From Lysobacter concretionis Ko07 = DSM 16239 (GTDB lineage: Bacteria; Pseudomonadota; Gammaproteobacteria; Xanthomonadales; Xanthomonadaceae), in contig NZ_AVPS01000004.1 of the NCBI RefSeq assembly GCF_000768345.1, positions 372,001-436,000 of the forward strand: a stretch of 64,000 nucleotides of DNA, given 5' to 3'. The notes below the pieces were generated by a model. The model saw nothing but the letters and a program-made list of their open reading frames with translations, made no database searches and was not told the origin of the DNA. This document shows, piece by piece, positions 52,432-62,300 of this stretch. A program made the translations under genes and the position numbers. Every line of letters starts with the position of its first letter. Position 1 is the stretch's first letter.

Positions 52432-52524
52432 AAGTCATCCTATGGCGATGGAAGTCATGCGTCGAGGGTTTACTTTGCTCTCTTTCGCGCGATCGCCGCT
52501 TGCACCTTGGTGTGGGAGGAGGTA

Positions 52525-53193
52525 GTGAGAAAGAACCGTGAACCAACGCCGGCGCAGAAGCGTCGCAACGTCCTGGCAGAGGCCATTCGTTTAAGAGGTG
52601 AAGCTCCGTTCAACATTTGGGTGGTGCGCCCACCATTCGACGACAAAGCTCTGATTCTTTCTTCAGACGCTGCAATGGAGTTGTTCTATTTTTTAGAAGG
52701 AGAGCCTCGGCTCACCGAGGTTGACTATTCCCCACTACGACGGACAGATCAGGCGGGATCAGCAAGTAAGGAAGGCCGCGAGTTTGCACATGCTCGGACC
52801 GGGAGAGGCAATGAATATCAGATCTTCCTGTCTCGCGAAATAGCGCCTGTAGCTGACTACAGGGACCCATTCGATACGTCGGATGGGCGGATTGAAATCC
52901 GTCTCCCACATCTGGACGCAAATACCCAGCGCACTGAGAACTGGCGACGGATCATTCCATGTATTCGTCGCGTTCGTCGGCATCCCATCTCAGCTCTTGA
53001 GCTGCAGATCCTACTTAGGTTGCGTCGTGGTCCGCAGACTATCCGCCAACTCACGCGTGCGTTCCTCGAGGTTGAGAGTCCAGCCCTTCTTTACGGAGCG
53101 ATCGCCTGCGTTCTCCGCAAGCGGCAGGCAACTTCCGATTGCGATACGCGTCCTTGGTCACTAAATACGTTGATCCAAAGTACCGAGTCATGA
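52525..53193 (+). CDS. TnsA-like protein of a Tn7-like system
   Basis: About 222 residues. First gene of the transposition operon; in Tn7-type elements that place is held by TnsA, the endonuclease that cuts 5' ends. The early region (FNIWVVRPPFDDKALILSSD, then ELFYFLEGEPRLTEVDYSP) looks like the TnsA N-terminal fold, but the later catalytic aspartate and lysine pattern is not evident, so it may be inactive or very diverged. The C-terminal part (HPISALELQILLRLRRGPQT) looks like a winged helix. GTG 52525 with GGAGGAGG-like spacing is the best start, with TTG 52507 and GTG 52510 as alternatives. Stop overlaps the transposase start by ATGA. Confidence 0.45.
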   Translation: MRKNREPTPAQKRRNVLAEAIRLRGEAPFNIWVVRPPFDDKALILSSDAAMELFYFLEGEPRLTEVDYSPLRRTDQAGSASKEGREFAHARTGRGNEYQIFLSREIAPVADYRDPFDTSDGRIEIRLPHLDANTQRTENWRRIIPCIRRVRRHPISALELQILLRLRRGPQTIRQLTRAFLEVESPALLYGAIACVLRKRQATSDCDTRPWSLNTLIQSTES

Positions 53194-55175
53194 GCACAGT
53201 CCGATACACGCGGAAAACGGCGCCGCGAGATTGGATTCGTACGGATGAGTGGGATCCAATCTCGACTGAGGGGCTGGACGATACTGAAATGGCGCGCATT
53301 GCGATCCTCACAGAGGCTATCAACCTCTACGTATCAGGTGGACCTATCAGTAACTACCTTAAAGACAGTTCAGTGAGCAGAACGTCGTTTCTACGCGCCT
53401 TCAATCGCTGCCTCTGCTTTGACGGGGAGGGTCGCCAACTCGGCTGGCGAGGATTGTTGCCGAGACTGCGCGTCAAGGCGCCAGTGCGGACTAAATCTCT
53501 AATCCCTTCGGGGCGCAATGGTCAGGGAGGTTTGAGCGGCGCGCTCCAGCTATTCTTCAGGAGGAACGAAGACGTAAAGGAAGCGTTAGACAAATACATG
53601 CTCAACAGTGCGAAGAGAGCAAGCGGTCACGAGAACAAGCTGAGACATAGGTCAGCTCATAAGAAATTTATCTCGTTATGTCGTAGTAAGGGCGTCGCGG
53701 AGTTTGAATGGCCATTCAACACCAAGACCAAGGCCAAAGGTGCCATAAACGCGTATGTAAAAAGGTTTATCCATGCTCGATACGACGACATTGTCGCGAC
53801 TCAGTTCGGTGACCGGGCGAAGGCAAAATCTAAAACAGGCACCGGCTACGCGTCGCGCCTAACCGCAGTTCGGCCGTTCGACGTCGTCGAACTCGATGAA
53901 CACAAGTGCCACTTTATCGGTTCCATCGGCATACCAGCTGGAGATATAACGCGATGGCTTCCGGTGCAACGCGTCACAATTGTCTTGTGCGCCGACCGAA
54001 GCAGCTCAGTTATTCTCGGCTATCTGCCAATTTTGCGTCGCGAGGCCAATAGCGAAGATATTCTTGCAACAATCAACGCGGCATTAGGTAAGCGCGAAAA
54101 GTACGTTTTTTCAGAAGGGATGGAGTATACGCCGCACGGAGGATTTCCCGGAGATCTCGGAGGACCATTCAGTTGGTGCGGGTTTAACCAACTGCTAGTC
54201 GATAACGCGCTCTCGCACATTGCCAATTCCGTCGTTGATCGCGTTTGCGATATTGCCGGGTGCGATCTGAATTTCGGGCCAGTGCGCCGCTTCGATCGTC
54301 GACCGGTTGTAGAGCGCATCTTTGGTGAGATTGAACGAGCAGGCTTTCATAGAGTCGCCTCGACGACTGGCTCAAATCCCTTTGATCCGCTCCGCCAAGA
54401 CCCTGAAGGAGCGGCCACAAAAGCCCAGGTGAGGCTTGCAGATTTGCTCGATCTCATTGAAGCCGTTGTCGCGGATCATAATGGAAAGGTCGGCAAGAGG
54501 AACCACGGCGCGAGACCATTGGAGCGTCTTCAAAGCTTGGTGAATGATGATGACGGATTGGGGATGATTTTCCCGGTGTTGCCGCCGTTGTTACCTGGCG
54601 TAGCGGGTTTGGAGTTAAGTATTGTTCCTTGCTTTGTTCGAGGGAGTAGAGAGAAGGGGCGCAGGCCGCAGATATACTTTGAAGAGGAAGAATATTTCGG
54701 CAAGAATCTTGCGGATAGATGGGACTTGCTCGACAAACAAGTCTTCGCTCACGTGGATCGCAATGATATTCGCCAGTTTGACGTTTTCCACAACGGAGTA
54801 AAAGTTGACACTGTCGTTGTACGTGGGCGTTGGCGACACTCACCTCATTCACGAGATACGCGCAGGCATATCAATAGTGACCTACGCAGCGGATACTTGG
54901 AAGTAGGATTCGACGAAGACCCAGTCAACGCGCACAACGCCGCTTTGTCAAAGCGACTAACTCGGGTGAAAGGTGTTGACGCGAAGGGGGTGGTGGGCGC
55001 CGCCAATGCGTTTGCTGAAGAGCAACGGGTCCGCGCCCAGTCAGCACCGAAAACGGCAAGCGACTGTCTGCAGGATGCGATCGATCAACTTAATGAGCCT
55101 GATCTTCCCTCCAGCAACGAAGATGAGCTGTGGAACATGGAGGATCTTGGGGCATTCAATAGGGGCGAACAATGA
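53190..55175 (+). CDS. TnsB/TniA-type DDE transposase
   Basis: 661 residues. Mu/Tn7-type integrase catalytic core with D236 (FDVVELDEHKCHFIG), D338 (LLVDNALSH) and E375 (PVVERIFGEIER), 36 residues between the last two, as in DDE transposases. An N-terminal DNA-binding region precedes the core and a beta-rich C-terminal domain follows. ATG 53190 overlaps the previous stop by ATGA. It would bind the transposon ends and join them to target DNA, partnered by the ATPase encoded next. Confidence 0.9.
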   Translation: MSTVRYTRKTAPRDWIRTDEWDPISTEGLDDTEMARIAILTEAINLYVSGGPISNYLKDSSVSRTSFLRAFNRCLCFDGEGRQLGWRGLLPRLRVKAPVRTKSLIPSGRNGQGGLSGALQLFFRRNEDVKEALDKYMLNSAKRASGHENKLRHRSAHKKFISLCRSKGVAEFEWPFNTKTKAKGAINAYVKRFIHARYDDIVATQFGDRAKAKSKTGTGYASRLTAVRPFDVVELDEHKCHFIGSIGIPAGDITRWLPVQRVTIVLCADRSSSVILGYLPILRREANSEDILATINAALGKREKYVFSEGMEYTPHGGFPGDLGGPFSWCGFNQLLVDNALSHIANSVVDRVCDIAGCDLNFGPVRRFDRRPVVERIFGEIERAGFHRVASTTGSNPFDPLRQDPEGAATKAQVRLADLLDLIEAVVADHNGKVGKRNHGARPLERLQSLVNDDDGLGMIFPVLPPLLPGVAGLELSIVPCFVRGSREKGRRPQIYFEEEEYFGKNLADRWDLLDKQVFAHVDRNDIRQFDVFHNGVKVDTVVVRGRWRHSPHSRDTRRHINSDLRSGYLEVGFDEDPVNAHNAALSKRLTRVKGVDAKGVVGAANAFAEEQRVRAQSAPKTASDCLQDAIDQLNEPDLPSSNEDELWNMEDLGAFNRGEQ

Positions 55176-56119
55176 CGTCACTGGATGAGCTCATCGGCGA
55201 GCGGGCGCGGCTCTGGAATGAACACCCAATAATCACTGAGAGCGCTATTTTGCCTACACGTTCGGTCCAGGACGCAGTGGCGCGAGTGCTGAAACTTGCT
55301 CGGAAAGGGCGGGGGTCCATTGCGTTCTGGGCAGACCCTGAGGTAGGGAAATCGTCTTGCCTCATGGCAATTGAGGCAGTGCTCAGGGAACGGATAGCGG
55401 GTTGCGGGGTGTTGTGGCTGGAGGCTGCCGAAGATCAGCAATCCGCAGAAGGGAGACTGCTAGCACAAATTCTGATGTCAATCCGATACGTACACAAGGT
55501 CGATATCACCCTGGCCGGCAAGCGAGACCAGGTAAATCGCGCATTGTTAGCTCTGTCGGGGGAAGCCAGACATCTATTTATCCTGATTGACGAAGCTCAG
55601 GAGTTCAACAATCGGGAATTTGGCTGGCTCAAAGCCGTGATCAACAGTTTGTCCCGAGCTGGCGTCAAAGTTACGACTGTGCTCTTCGGGCAGCGGGAAC
55701 TTAAACAACGGCGAGAGGAACTGTATAGAGACGGGCGGTCGGACTTGGGTGTTCGCTTCATGAAAACGGTGTATCAGTTTCTAGGCTGCAGAAAGGAGGA
55801 GGACTTCTTGGCCATCTGCGAGGCCGTCGACCGCAAGTCCGAGTTCCCGGTGGGCAGCCAGCTAACCTACACACAGCTGCTGTTTCCGAAGGCGTTCGAT
55901 GGGGGGTTCCGCTTCGCGAATCACGCCGGGATGATGTGGGAAGTAGTCCGTCGCACCGTTCCTTCAGTAAAACTAAGAAACGGACTGGCTATGGAGGCTG
56001 TTGCATCTATCTTGGCCGAGGCGGCAATAGCCTTCAAAGATCGTGATGCCAAAGATATGACCTTGTCAGAGACGATTATTGAGGAGATCGTCATACAGAA
56101 ACTGAAGGAGGGATTATGA
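55172..56119 (+). CDS. TnsC/TniB-type AAA+ ATPase
   Basis: 315 residues. The ATPase links target selection to the transposase. Walker A A54-D-P-E-V-G59-K60-S61 (a variant in which the first glycine is alanine), Walker B FILIDEAQEF (D140, E141), and a sensor region VTTVLFGQREL. ATGA overlap at both ends with the transposase and TniQ genes shows tight coupling. Confidence 0.88.
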   Translation: MTSLDELIGERARLWNEHPIITESAILPTRSVQDAVARVLKLARKGRGSIAFWADPEVGKSSCLMAIEAVLRERIAGCGVLWLEAAEDQQSAEGRLLAQILMSIRYVHKVDITLAGKRDQVNRALLALSGEARHLFILIDEAQEFNNREFGWLKAVINSLSRAGVKVTTVLFGQRELKQRREELYRDGRSDLGVRFMKTVYQFLGCRKEEDFLAICEAVDRKSEFPVGSQLTYTQLLFPKAFDGGFRFANHAGMMWEVVRRTVPSVKLRNGLAMEAVASILAEAAIAFKDRDAKDMTLSETIIEEIVIQKLKEGL

Positions 56120-57918
56120 AGATGCCTGAAGCCTCTGTCGCACAATCGGACAAGCCCTTTGTGCCATGGTGCGATCAGACTCTTATTCGCGAAGAGTCTA
56201 TCTACGCAGTACTAAATAAGCTGGCGTGGTTCGTTGCTAAGCCATGTGCTCTTTACATTAGACATATTCGACAATCGTATAGTGGAATGGTGGCGCATCA
56301 TCCAGCCACACTTCGATATTCAGGTGAGATGGCGTGGCTTCGCTTCGTTAAGCAAACGCCCCTCGTGCCTTCGTTGCAGGGTCTTACCCTCAGAGACTAT
56401 CTGAGTGTGATAGAACATCTCACCAAAAAGGAAACGCCGCTGCGTTGGCGGTCACAGTGGCTCCGCTTCTGTCCTGAATGCATGGCGAGCGGAGTGCACC
56501 TGCGGCTTCATCAGCACATGGCTGTGGAGAAGTGTCCGGTCCATCAAATTACATTACAGACTACATGCGTGCATTGCGAGCACAGGCTGCGATACGAATC
56601 ATCGAAAGAAGAGCCGTTTTGCTGTCCTAGTTGCGGCAGGAGTTTGCTGCGGGACGGGATGATCGAGACCCAGCATACCAATGAGTTCCTAATGGAGGTG
56701 AGTAAACGGGTTCAAGACGCTCTCGTGTGGTTGGGTCCCGCGAACACGGATCTTGAAATCTTGACCGGTGTTCGGGTTATCCACATCGACGAATCGCATC
56801 CATTGCAAGCGGTGGGTGCGAAGTACATTCTCTTGGAGGCGCTCTGCAGTGCCCGCAACCATCGTCCGGAGTGGCTTCGTCGAGCGGTTCTTGACAGCTT
56901 CTCGGCTAGCTTCCGTGCCCTTGACTACTCATCGCCATTTCATTGGTCCCACGACAGTAGGGGGGAGGAGGCTCTATTGCAGTGGGAGGCGCCTGTCCGC
57001 AGCGCGACATCGTATCGAGATTCGCATGCCGATCCGGAACTCAGATGGACTCTGGATCTGTCCGGTCGGTACCGAAGTGCTTGTCGACGTGTTATGCAGA
57101 TTTTCATCAATCGCTATCGGAGGCGTCATCCAGCGTGTCTGGATACACCTTATCGGATGTTCGGTGAGAAGCTCGAGGAGGATGAGAGAAATCCCGATGA
57201 GCTGCTGGAATGTTGTCCGGTTGCAATTGGATTTTGGCTATGGAGGAAGACGTGTTCGAGTATCCACGGTTCGATTGGAGAGTTCGAACGAGTTGAGCGA
57301 TGGCGATTTCTCGTTGGGCTTCCTGACTCTACGTGTGACTTGCTTTTCTACACGTTGGTGAGGAGTCACCTGCATTATTGCGTGTTCGTCGCCGATGAAT
57401 GTGTGCGTGGCTGGAAGGAATCCGGCGCAACGGTCGGTGATTCTATCGAGCCGATCCTTGCGATCGCGCGCTCGGACGCCATATGGTCTTGCAACGATTT
57501 TGATTATCACCACCCGAGGATGTTGGTAGCCAACGGTAGCATTCACTTTGTGAAATTTGACGCGACGCAAGTATTTCTGACCAGGAAGTGTCCGGGTGCC
57601 GTTGCGTATCAGGAAAGGCTTCGTCGACAGCTCAGGAATGTTCGGGTGGTGGGCGTGGGGCTGCCTGGCCCAATGTATGTCAATAATGAGGATGAGTGGG
57701 AAAAGTTGCAGTTCAAACAGGAGCGCCCATTCGCCAAAATGAAGGGCGATTGGATCTTCTTTCCAGTTGAGCATTCGCCGAGACCGTGGATGTTCGATTC
57801 TTTATTTACTGAACGGCCAGGGATTTCGATGGAGTGCCCACACAAAGAGAGTGATGACGAGCGCTTGGATCAGGCGCTCAATTCGAAGTGGTTTCGCGGC
57901 GACAGGAATTCTGGGTAG
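56116..57918 (+). CDS. TniQ-family target-selection protein (TnsD-like length)
   Basis: 600 residues, longer than Tn5053-type TniQ (about 400) and closer to TnsD proteins, which recognise a fixed attachment site. N-terminal TniQ domain with a zinc-binding cluster: C119-x2-C122, later C140, C151-x2-C154 and C170-x2-C173 (FCPECMASG, CVHCEH, CCPSCG). The C-terminal 350 residues, probably a DNA-reading domain, are not recognised. The attachment site is not identified in this window. Last gene of the operon. Confidence 0.82.
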   Translation: MKMPEASVAQSDKPFVPWCDQTLIREESIYAVLNKLAWFVAKPCALYIRHIRQSYSGMVAHHPATLRYSGEMAWLRFVKQTPLVPSLQGLTLRDYLSVIEHLTKKETPLRWRSQWLRFCPECMASGVHLRLHQHMAVEKCPVHQITLQTTCVHCEHRLRYESSKEEPFCCPSCGRSLLRDGMIETQHTNEFLMEVSKRVQDALVWLGPANTDLEILTGVRVIHIDESHPLQAVGAKYILLEALCSARNHRPEWLRRAVLDSFSASFRALDYSSPFHWSHDSRGEEALLQWEAPVRSATSYRDSHADPELRWTLDLSGRYRSACRRVMQIFINRYRRRHPACLDTPYRMFGEKLEEDERNPDELLECCPVAIGFWLWRKTCSSIHGSIGEFERVERWRFLVGLPDSTCDLLFYTLVRSHLHYCVFVADECVRGWKESGATVGDSIEPILAIARSDAIWSCNDFDYHHPRMLVANGSIHFVKFDATQVFLTRKCPGAVAYQERLRRQLRNVRVVGVGLPGPMYVNNEDEWEKLQFKQERPFAKMKGDWIFFPVEHSPRPWMFDSLFTERPGISMECPHKESDDERLDQALNSKWFRGDRNSG

Positions 57919-58119
57919 TAAATAGGGGCCTGTCTGATATGTGGGCGAAGAGTTTGCAAATGGGGCCAAGCTCCGATGGTCAGAGTCGAATGGCTTGGCA
58001 GTCATCGGCAGCGCCCCGGGAAGACGGTGATATCCCGATTAGGGGGGCGTTATCGGGGGTAGGGAAGGTCGGCTTTCGATCCAAAGCGGCAATTGGGCCA
58101 CCTCGGCAGAACCTCTTAA

Positions 58120-58136
58120 TGTGGCCAGTGGTCACA
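58120..58136. repeat. 17-base near-perfect palindrome between convergent genes
   Basis: TGTGGCCAGTGGTCACA is symmetric at all but one pair (a G-T pair). It resembles a dimeric regulator half-site arrangement but lies downstream of both neighbouring stops, so a mobile-element or attachment origin is as likely as a regulatory one. The rest of 57919-58158 shows nothing I can support. Confidence 0.3.
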
Positions 58137-58158
58137 TACCGGGCCCAAAACGTTTGAA

Positions 58159-59268
58159 CTAGAAGACGCTTGCGCGCTTGGCGAAATGCTCGATGGTGCG
58201 CGTCGCGACCGACGAGTGCTGGTGGCCCAAGAAGCCCAGCAGCTTTACCAGTTCCCTGTGGCCGCTTGGAGCGAAGGTCAGCGCGCTGACCTGTGTCTGC
58301 ACGCGATCGAACTTTGGCATCCAGCCCGTGAGATCGGGCTTGAAGTTCAGCTTGAACCAGCCCCACCCGATGTTGAGCGTCGGCGCATCCGCCGGTGCCT
58401 TGCCCAAGGCACGCCCGACGTCCTTGCCCAAGGTAGCCAGACGTTTGCGCTCCACCGAGATCGCCTTGAACTCACCCGCCGAAATGGCCTCCTGGAACTG
58501 GCTTAGCCACGCGCGCACTTCGGAAAGTCGGTCGCGCATTTGCGATGCGACCACGAACATGTCCTCGAGCGACGAAGCCTCTCTGAGCACGAGCGCAGGC
58601 AGGGCCGGAAGGACGACGTGCACGCCTAGGACGCCGTCGTCCTTCGGTGAGGCTGGATACAACTGGTCTCGGTGCTTGGCAATTTCTTGCTTGAATTCAC
58701 CCAGTGCTGTGGGCGGACTAGGCAATGCGACGCCAGCGCGCTGGAAGAGTCGTCGCCGGAGCGGATGCGGCGTATATGGCGTTGCGTAGACGAACGCCCG
58801 TGCCAGCATGCCAGCGCCGCCCCAGACCAGTTGCGACGTGAACGTGTGTGGCGTCGTCCGATCCCGGTCCCAGGCGGCCTCGTTGTCCGACTGTTCCTTC
58901 GACATCGTCTCGTTGAGCAACAGCTTAGCCAGGAACCCGTTCCTCGGGGCCTCGAGGCGCTCGGGGTAATCCAGGAATCCGTGTGGACGAACGATGGAAC
59001 GCCTCGCGAGTTCGCTGAGCGGCTCACCTTGGCCGAACCAGGCGTCGTGAAACCGGTCATCGACCAGAATCTGATCGCGTAGCAGGACGTCGGTCAGCAG
59101 GTCGAACAACGCTTCGATGTCGATCACTGCCTGCGGCAAGGGCTGGGCCGCCTGCGCCGGATCGGTGAGCGGGCCGATACCTGGGTTGTCCTCGGGGTCG
59201 AGTCCTGTCGTCAGCAATGCGCTGACGGCTTGCAGTGACCAGTTATCGGCGATAACGCGCTGTCCCAT
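58159..59268 (-). CDS. Hypothetical protein divergent from the nuclease-STAND gene
   Basis: 369 residues from ATG 59268, preceded by an AAAGGA site; the frame extends upstream but overlaps the divergent gene's regulatory region. No signal peptide. An N-terminal half rich in Leu/Asp (DIEALFDLLTDVLLRDQILVD) and a helical C-terminal half (SLEDMFVVASQMRDRLSEVR) end in SVATRTIEHFAKRASVF. Not recognised. GC content is like the host. Its position, 119 bases head to head with a probable defence gene, makes it a candidate partner or regulator. Confidence 0.7.
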   Translation of the reverse strand: MGQRVIADNWSLQAVSALLTTGLDPEDNPGIGPLTDPAQAAQPLPQAVIDIEALFDLLTDVLLRDQILVDDRFHDAWFGQGEPLSELARRSIVRPHGFLDYPERLEAPRNGFLAKLLLNETMSKEQSDNEAAWDRDRTTPHTFTSQLVWGGAGMLARAFVYATPYTPHPLRRRLFQRAGVALPSPPTALGEFKQEIAKHRDQLYPASPKDDGVLGVHVVLPALPALVLREASSLEDMFVVASQMRDRLSEVRAWLSQFQEAISAGEFKAISVERKRLATLGKDVGRALGKAPADAPTLNIGWGWFKLNFKPDLTGWMPKFDRVQTQVSALTFAPSGHRELVKLLGFLGHQHSSVATRTIEHFAKRASVF

Positions 59269-59386
59269 CCCATTCCTTTCATAGCCCTTCGTCATGGGCC
59301 CACTACTATATCCCGCTCGCTCCTCGATGCCGCTCCTGGCAGACGCCACCCCGGTATCCTTGCAGGGGGTCTCGGTGGAACAGGTA

Positions 59387-62300
59387 ATGGCAAAGGCGAA
59401 GCGAAAATCCACGGCAACGCGCAAGACGGCGACGCCGCCGAAGGCCGCGCCGAAGCCCAAGGCGTCGCCCAAGGCCAAGACAAAAGCGAAGCCTCGGACA
59501 CGCCCGGCGGTGGACACCGTCCGGGCCTCCCGCGACGGCCACGAGTTCCACGAAGCATGGGTCGCTCGCAAGTGCTTGGGCTTGCTGCTGCCCCGGGACG
59601 AGCTGGTCGGCATCGCCGTTGAAGGCTTCGCCAACGAAGACCAAAGCGGTGTCTCGACCGAAGGCAACGAGATCGCCGACGCGGTCCTGTACTTTGGACG
59701 CAGTGCCACCCTTCAGCACGCAAATCGCGTGGTCGCGGTTCAAGTGAAGTACTCCAAGGCGGCCGAACACAAGCCTTTTCGTGCGGCCGACGCCAAGAAG
59801 ACCATCGGCAAGTTCGCACGCACGTATCGCGCCTGCAAGAGGTCGCTTGGTACCGAGAAGGCACGGAAGAAGTTGCGCTTCGAGCTGGTCACCAACCGGC
59901 CGATCGAGCCCGCGCTGGCCGAGGCCATCAATGGGCTGGCGGCGCGAAGCCCGCTCAAGGGCGAGGCAAAAGCGCAGGCGAAGCAGGTGGCGGCCGCCTG
60001 CAAGCTGACGGGCAAGGATCTCGCCGAGTTTGCCGCGCGCCTGGAAATGATCGGGCTGACGGGCAATCTGCGCGAAAACAAGCAACAGCTCGCGCTCACT
60101 CTGGTGGACTGGTCGGACGCCAGGGACCACATGGCCCGCCGCCGGCTTGCGGACATCCGCGACATGGCCCGCGACAAGGCCGGTTTGGTCAAGCAGCACC
60201 ACAACGTCATCGTGCGCACGGACGTGCTGGCTGCGCTGCACCTGTCCGACAACCGGGACCTGCTTCCGGCACCGGCGAGTTTTCCGCCGATCGGGAAGGT
60301 CGTCGATCGCGTGCAGCTGGACGACACCGTCAAACGCATCCCGCGGCTCACACGACCGCTGGTCGTGCATGCCGAGGGCGGCTTCGGAAAGACGGTCTTC
60401 ATGAGCTCGTTGGCCGCCCGCCTGGGTGACCAGCACGAGACGATCCTCTTCGACTGCTTCGGCATGGGCCAATACCGTGCGTCGGACGACAGCAGGCACC
60501 TGCCGAGCCGCGGCCTGGTGCACATCGCCAATGAGCTCGCCTGTCGGGGCCTGTGCGACCCCTTGCTGCCATCGACCAGCCATAGCGAGGACATCCTCCG
60601 CGCCTTCCGCACGCGCTTGGAGCAGGTAGTCGCGACGTTGCGCCGGGGCTCGGCGGACCGGCAGCTAGTCCTGCTGCTCGACGCAATCGACAACGCCAGC
60701 GAGATCGCCCGCGATCGCAATCAGGATTCGTTCCCGCGCCTGTTGCTGCAGAGCCTGGAGCATGGCGCTCCCATTGGCGGCCTGCAGGTCGTCGTCAGCG
60801 CCCGAACCCACCGGCGGCTGGCCGCGACCGGCGAGATCTCCGCCGAAGCGCTCGAACTGCAGCCCTTCGTCGAGCAGGAAACCCGGGCGTTCCTGCGCAC
60901 CCGAGTAACCAAGCTGACCGAAGTCATGGTCCAGGTGGGGCAGGCCCGGTCTAAAGGCAACGCCCGCGTGCTGGAGCACCTGGCGGCGGAACCGGACCTG
61001 CTGGCGCCGAGCGAGATCGACAAGCCAATCGACTTGGACGATCTCATCCAGCACCGCATCGACCAGGCCCTGGTAGAGGCGCGCAAGCTGGGCAATGCCG
61101 AGCACAGCATCCGCGCCTTCCTCGCAGGCCTGGCGACCCTGCCTCCGCCGGTTCCGCTCAAGGAGTTCGCTCAGGTCAATGGCATGCCCGAAGGTGCGGT
61201 CGTCAGCTTCGCTGCGGACCTGTCGCCGCTGTTGGAGCAGACCAAGCACGGCCTGATGTTCCGCGATGAGCCCACGGAAACGCTCATCCGGCGGAAGTAC
61301 GCCGGCGACGCGGCGCCGCTGCGCGAGCTGGCAAACAACCTGTTCGCCATGCAGGCCCAGTCGGCCTACGCCGCCACCACGCTCCCCGACCTGCTGCTGC
61401 AACTCGAAGATGGCGAGAAGCTCTTCCAGCTCGCCTTCGACGAGCGGCTGCCGGCAAGCATCACCGGTACTGTGGGCCAGCAGGCGGTTCGCCATGCGCG
61501 GTTGCGCGCCGCGGTGGCGCACGCCGTTCGCGTCAACGACCTCGACCGCCTCGTGCCCCTGCTGGTCGAGTTGTCGACCTTGGCGGCGATGGACCAGCGG
61601 GGAACGACGTACCTGCTGGACTACCCCGATCTGGTGGTCGCGTCGGCCGATCCGGATTCGCTTCGGCGCATGTTCGATGCGCGAACCAAATGGCCCGGTT
61701 CCCGCCACGCCCGCCTGGCGATCGCGCACGCGCTGATGGGCGAGACCGCCGAGGCGATCTGGCACGCCCAGTGGGTCTACGAGTGGCGTGAGCACTATTT
61801 CAATCAGAGGAACGACGAGCACGACCGCGCGCACCCGACGGTGCTCGACATGGCGTCGCTCCCGTTCTGCCGCCTGCTCAAGGGCGACGGCACGGCCGCG
61901 GCCCGGGACCTGTCGGGTTGGGTCAGCGCCGAGTACGGGTACGACGTTGCCGAGGCGATGTTTGAGCTGGCGCGACGGCCCGAAGCGGCGCGTATCCTCC
62001 CGCCCGAGGTAATCCGAGCCTGCGTCGACGCACTGGCGTCCATCGGGCCAATCGCCGCAGCGATCCGTTACACGGCCGGGAATCCGGAGCAGCAGCGCGC
62101 CCAGCTCGAGTCGCTTGCGGCAACGTGCACGGCGAGCGGTCCGGTGAAGCTTCGCGACCACTACCGACCCGAGGAACGCGCTCTCGTGAAGGGCATGGTG
62201 GAGGCCGCGGCAAAGGCGGTGCGCATGGCCATGCCCGCCCAGGCGACCGCGATCCTTGCGGCGGTGCCGCTGGTCCCGCCCAGCCTGCACGTGTTCATGG

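Larger units (their letters stand above)
51070..57918. mobile_element. Tn7/Tn5053-like transposition module
   Basis: A stretch of markedly lower GC than its neighbours holding a four-gene transposition operon (TnsA-like, DDE transposase, AAA ATPase, TniQ; each pair overlapping by ATGA), one divergent unknown gene and a possible left end. No resolvase, cas genes or CRISPR were seen. The right end was not found; the module may continue past 57918 with cargo, or be a decayed copy. Boundaries are approximate. Confidence 0.6.

Noticed and set aside
51061-58158. CRISPR-associated transposon (CAST) possibility
   Set aside because: tnsB, tnsC and tniQ are present but no cas gene or spaced direct repeats with spacers were found in the module.
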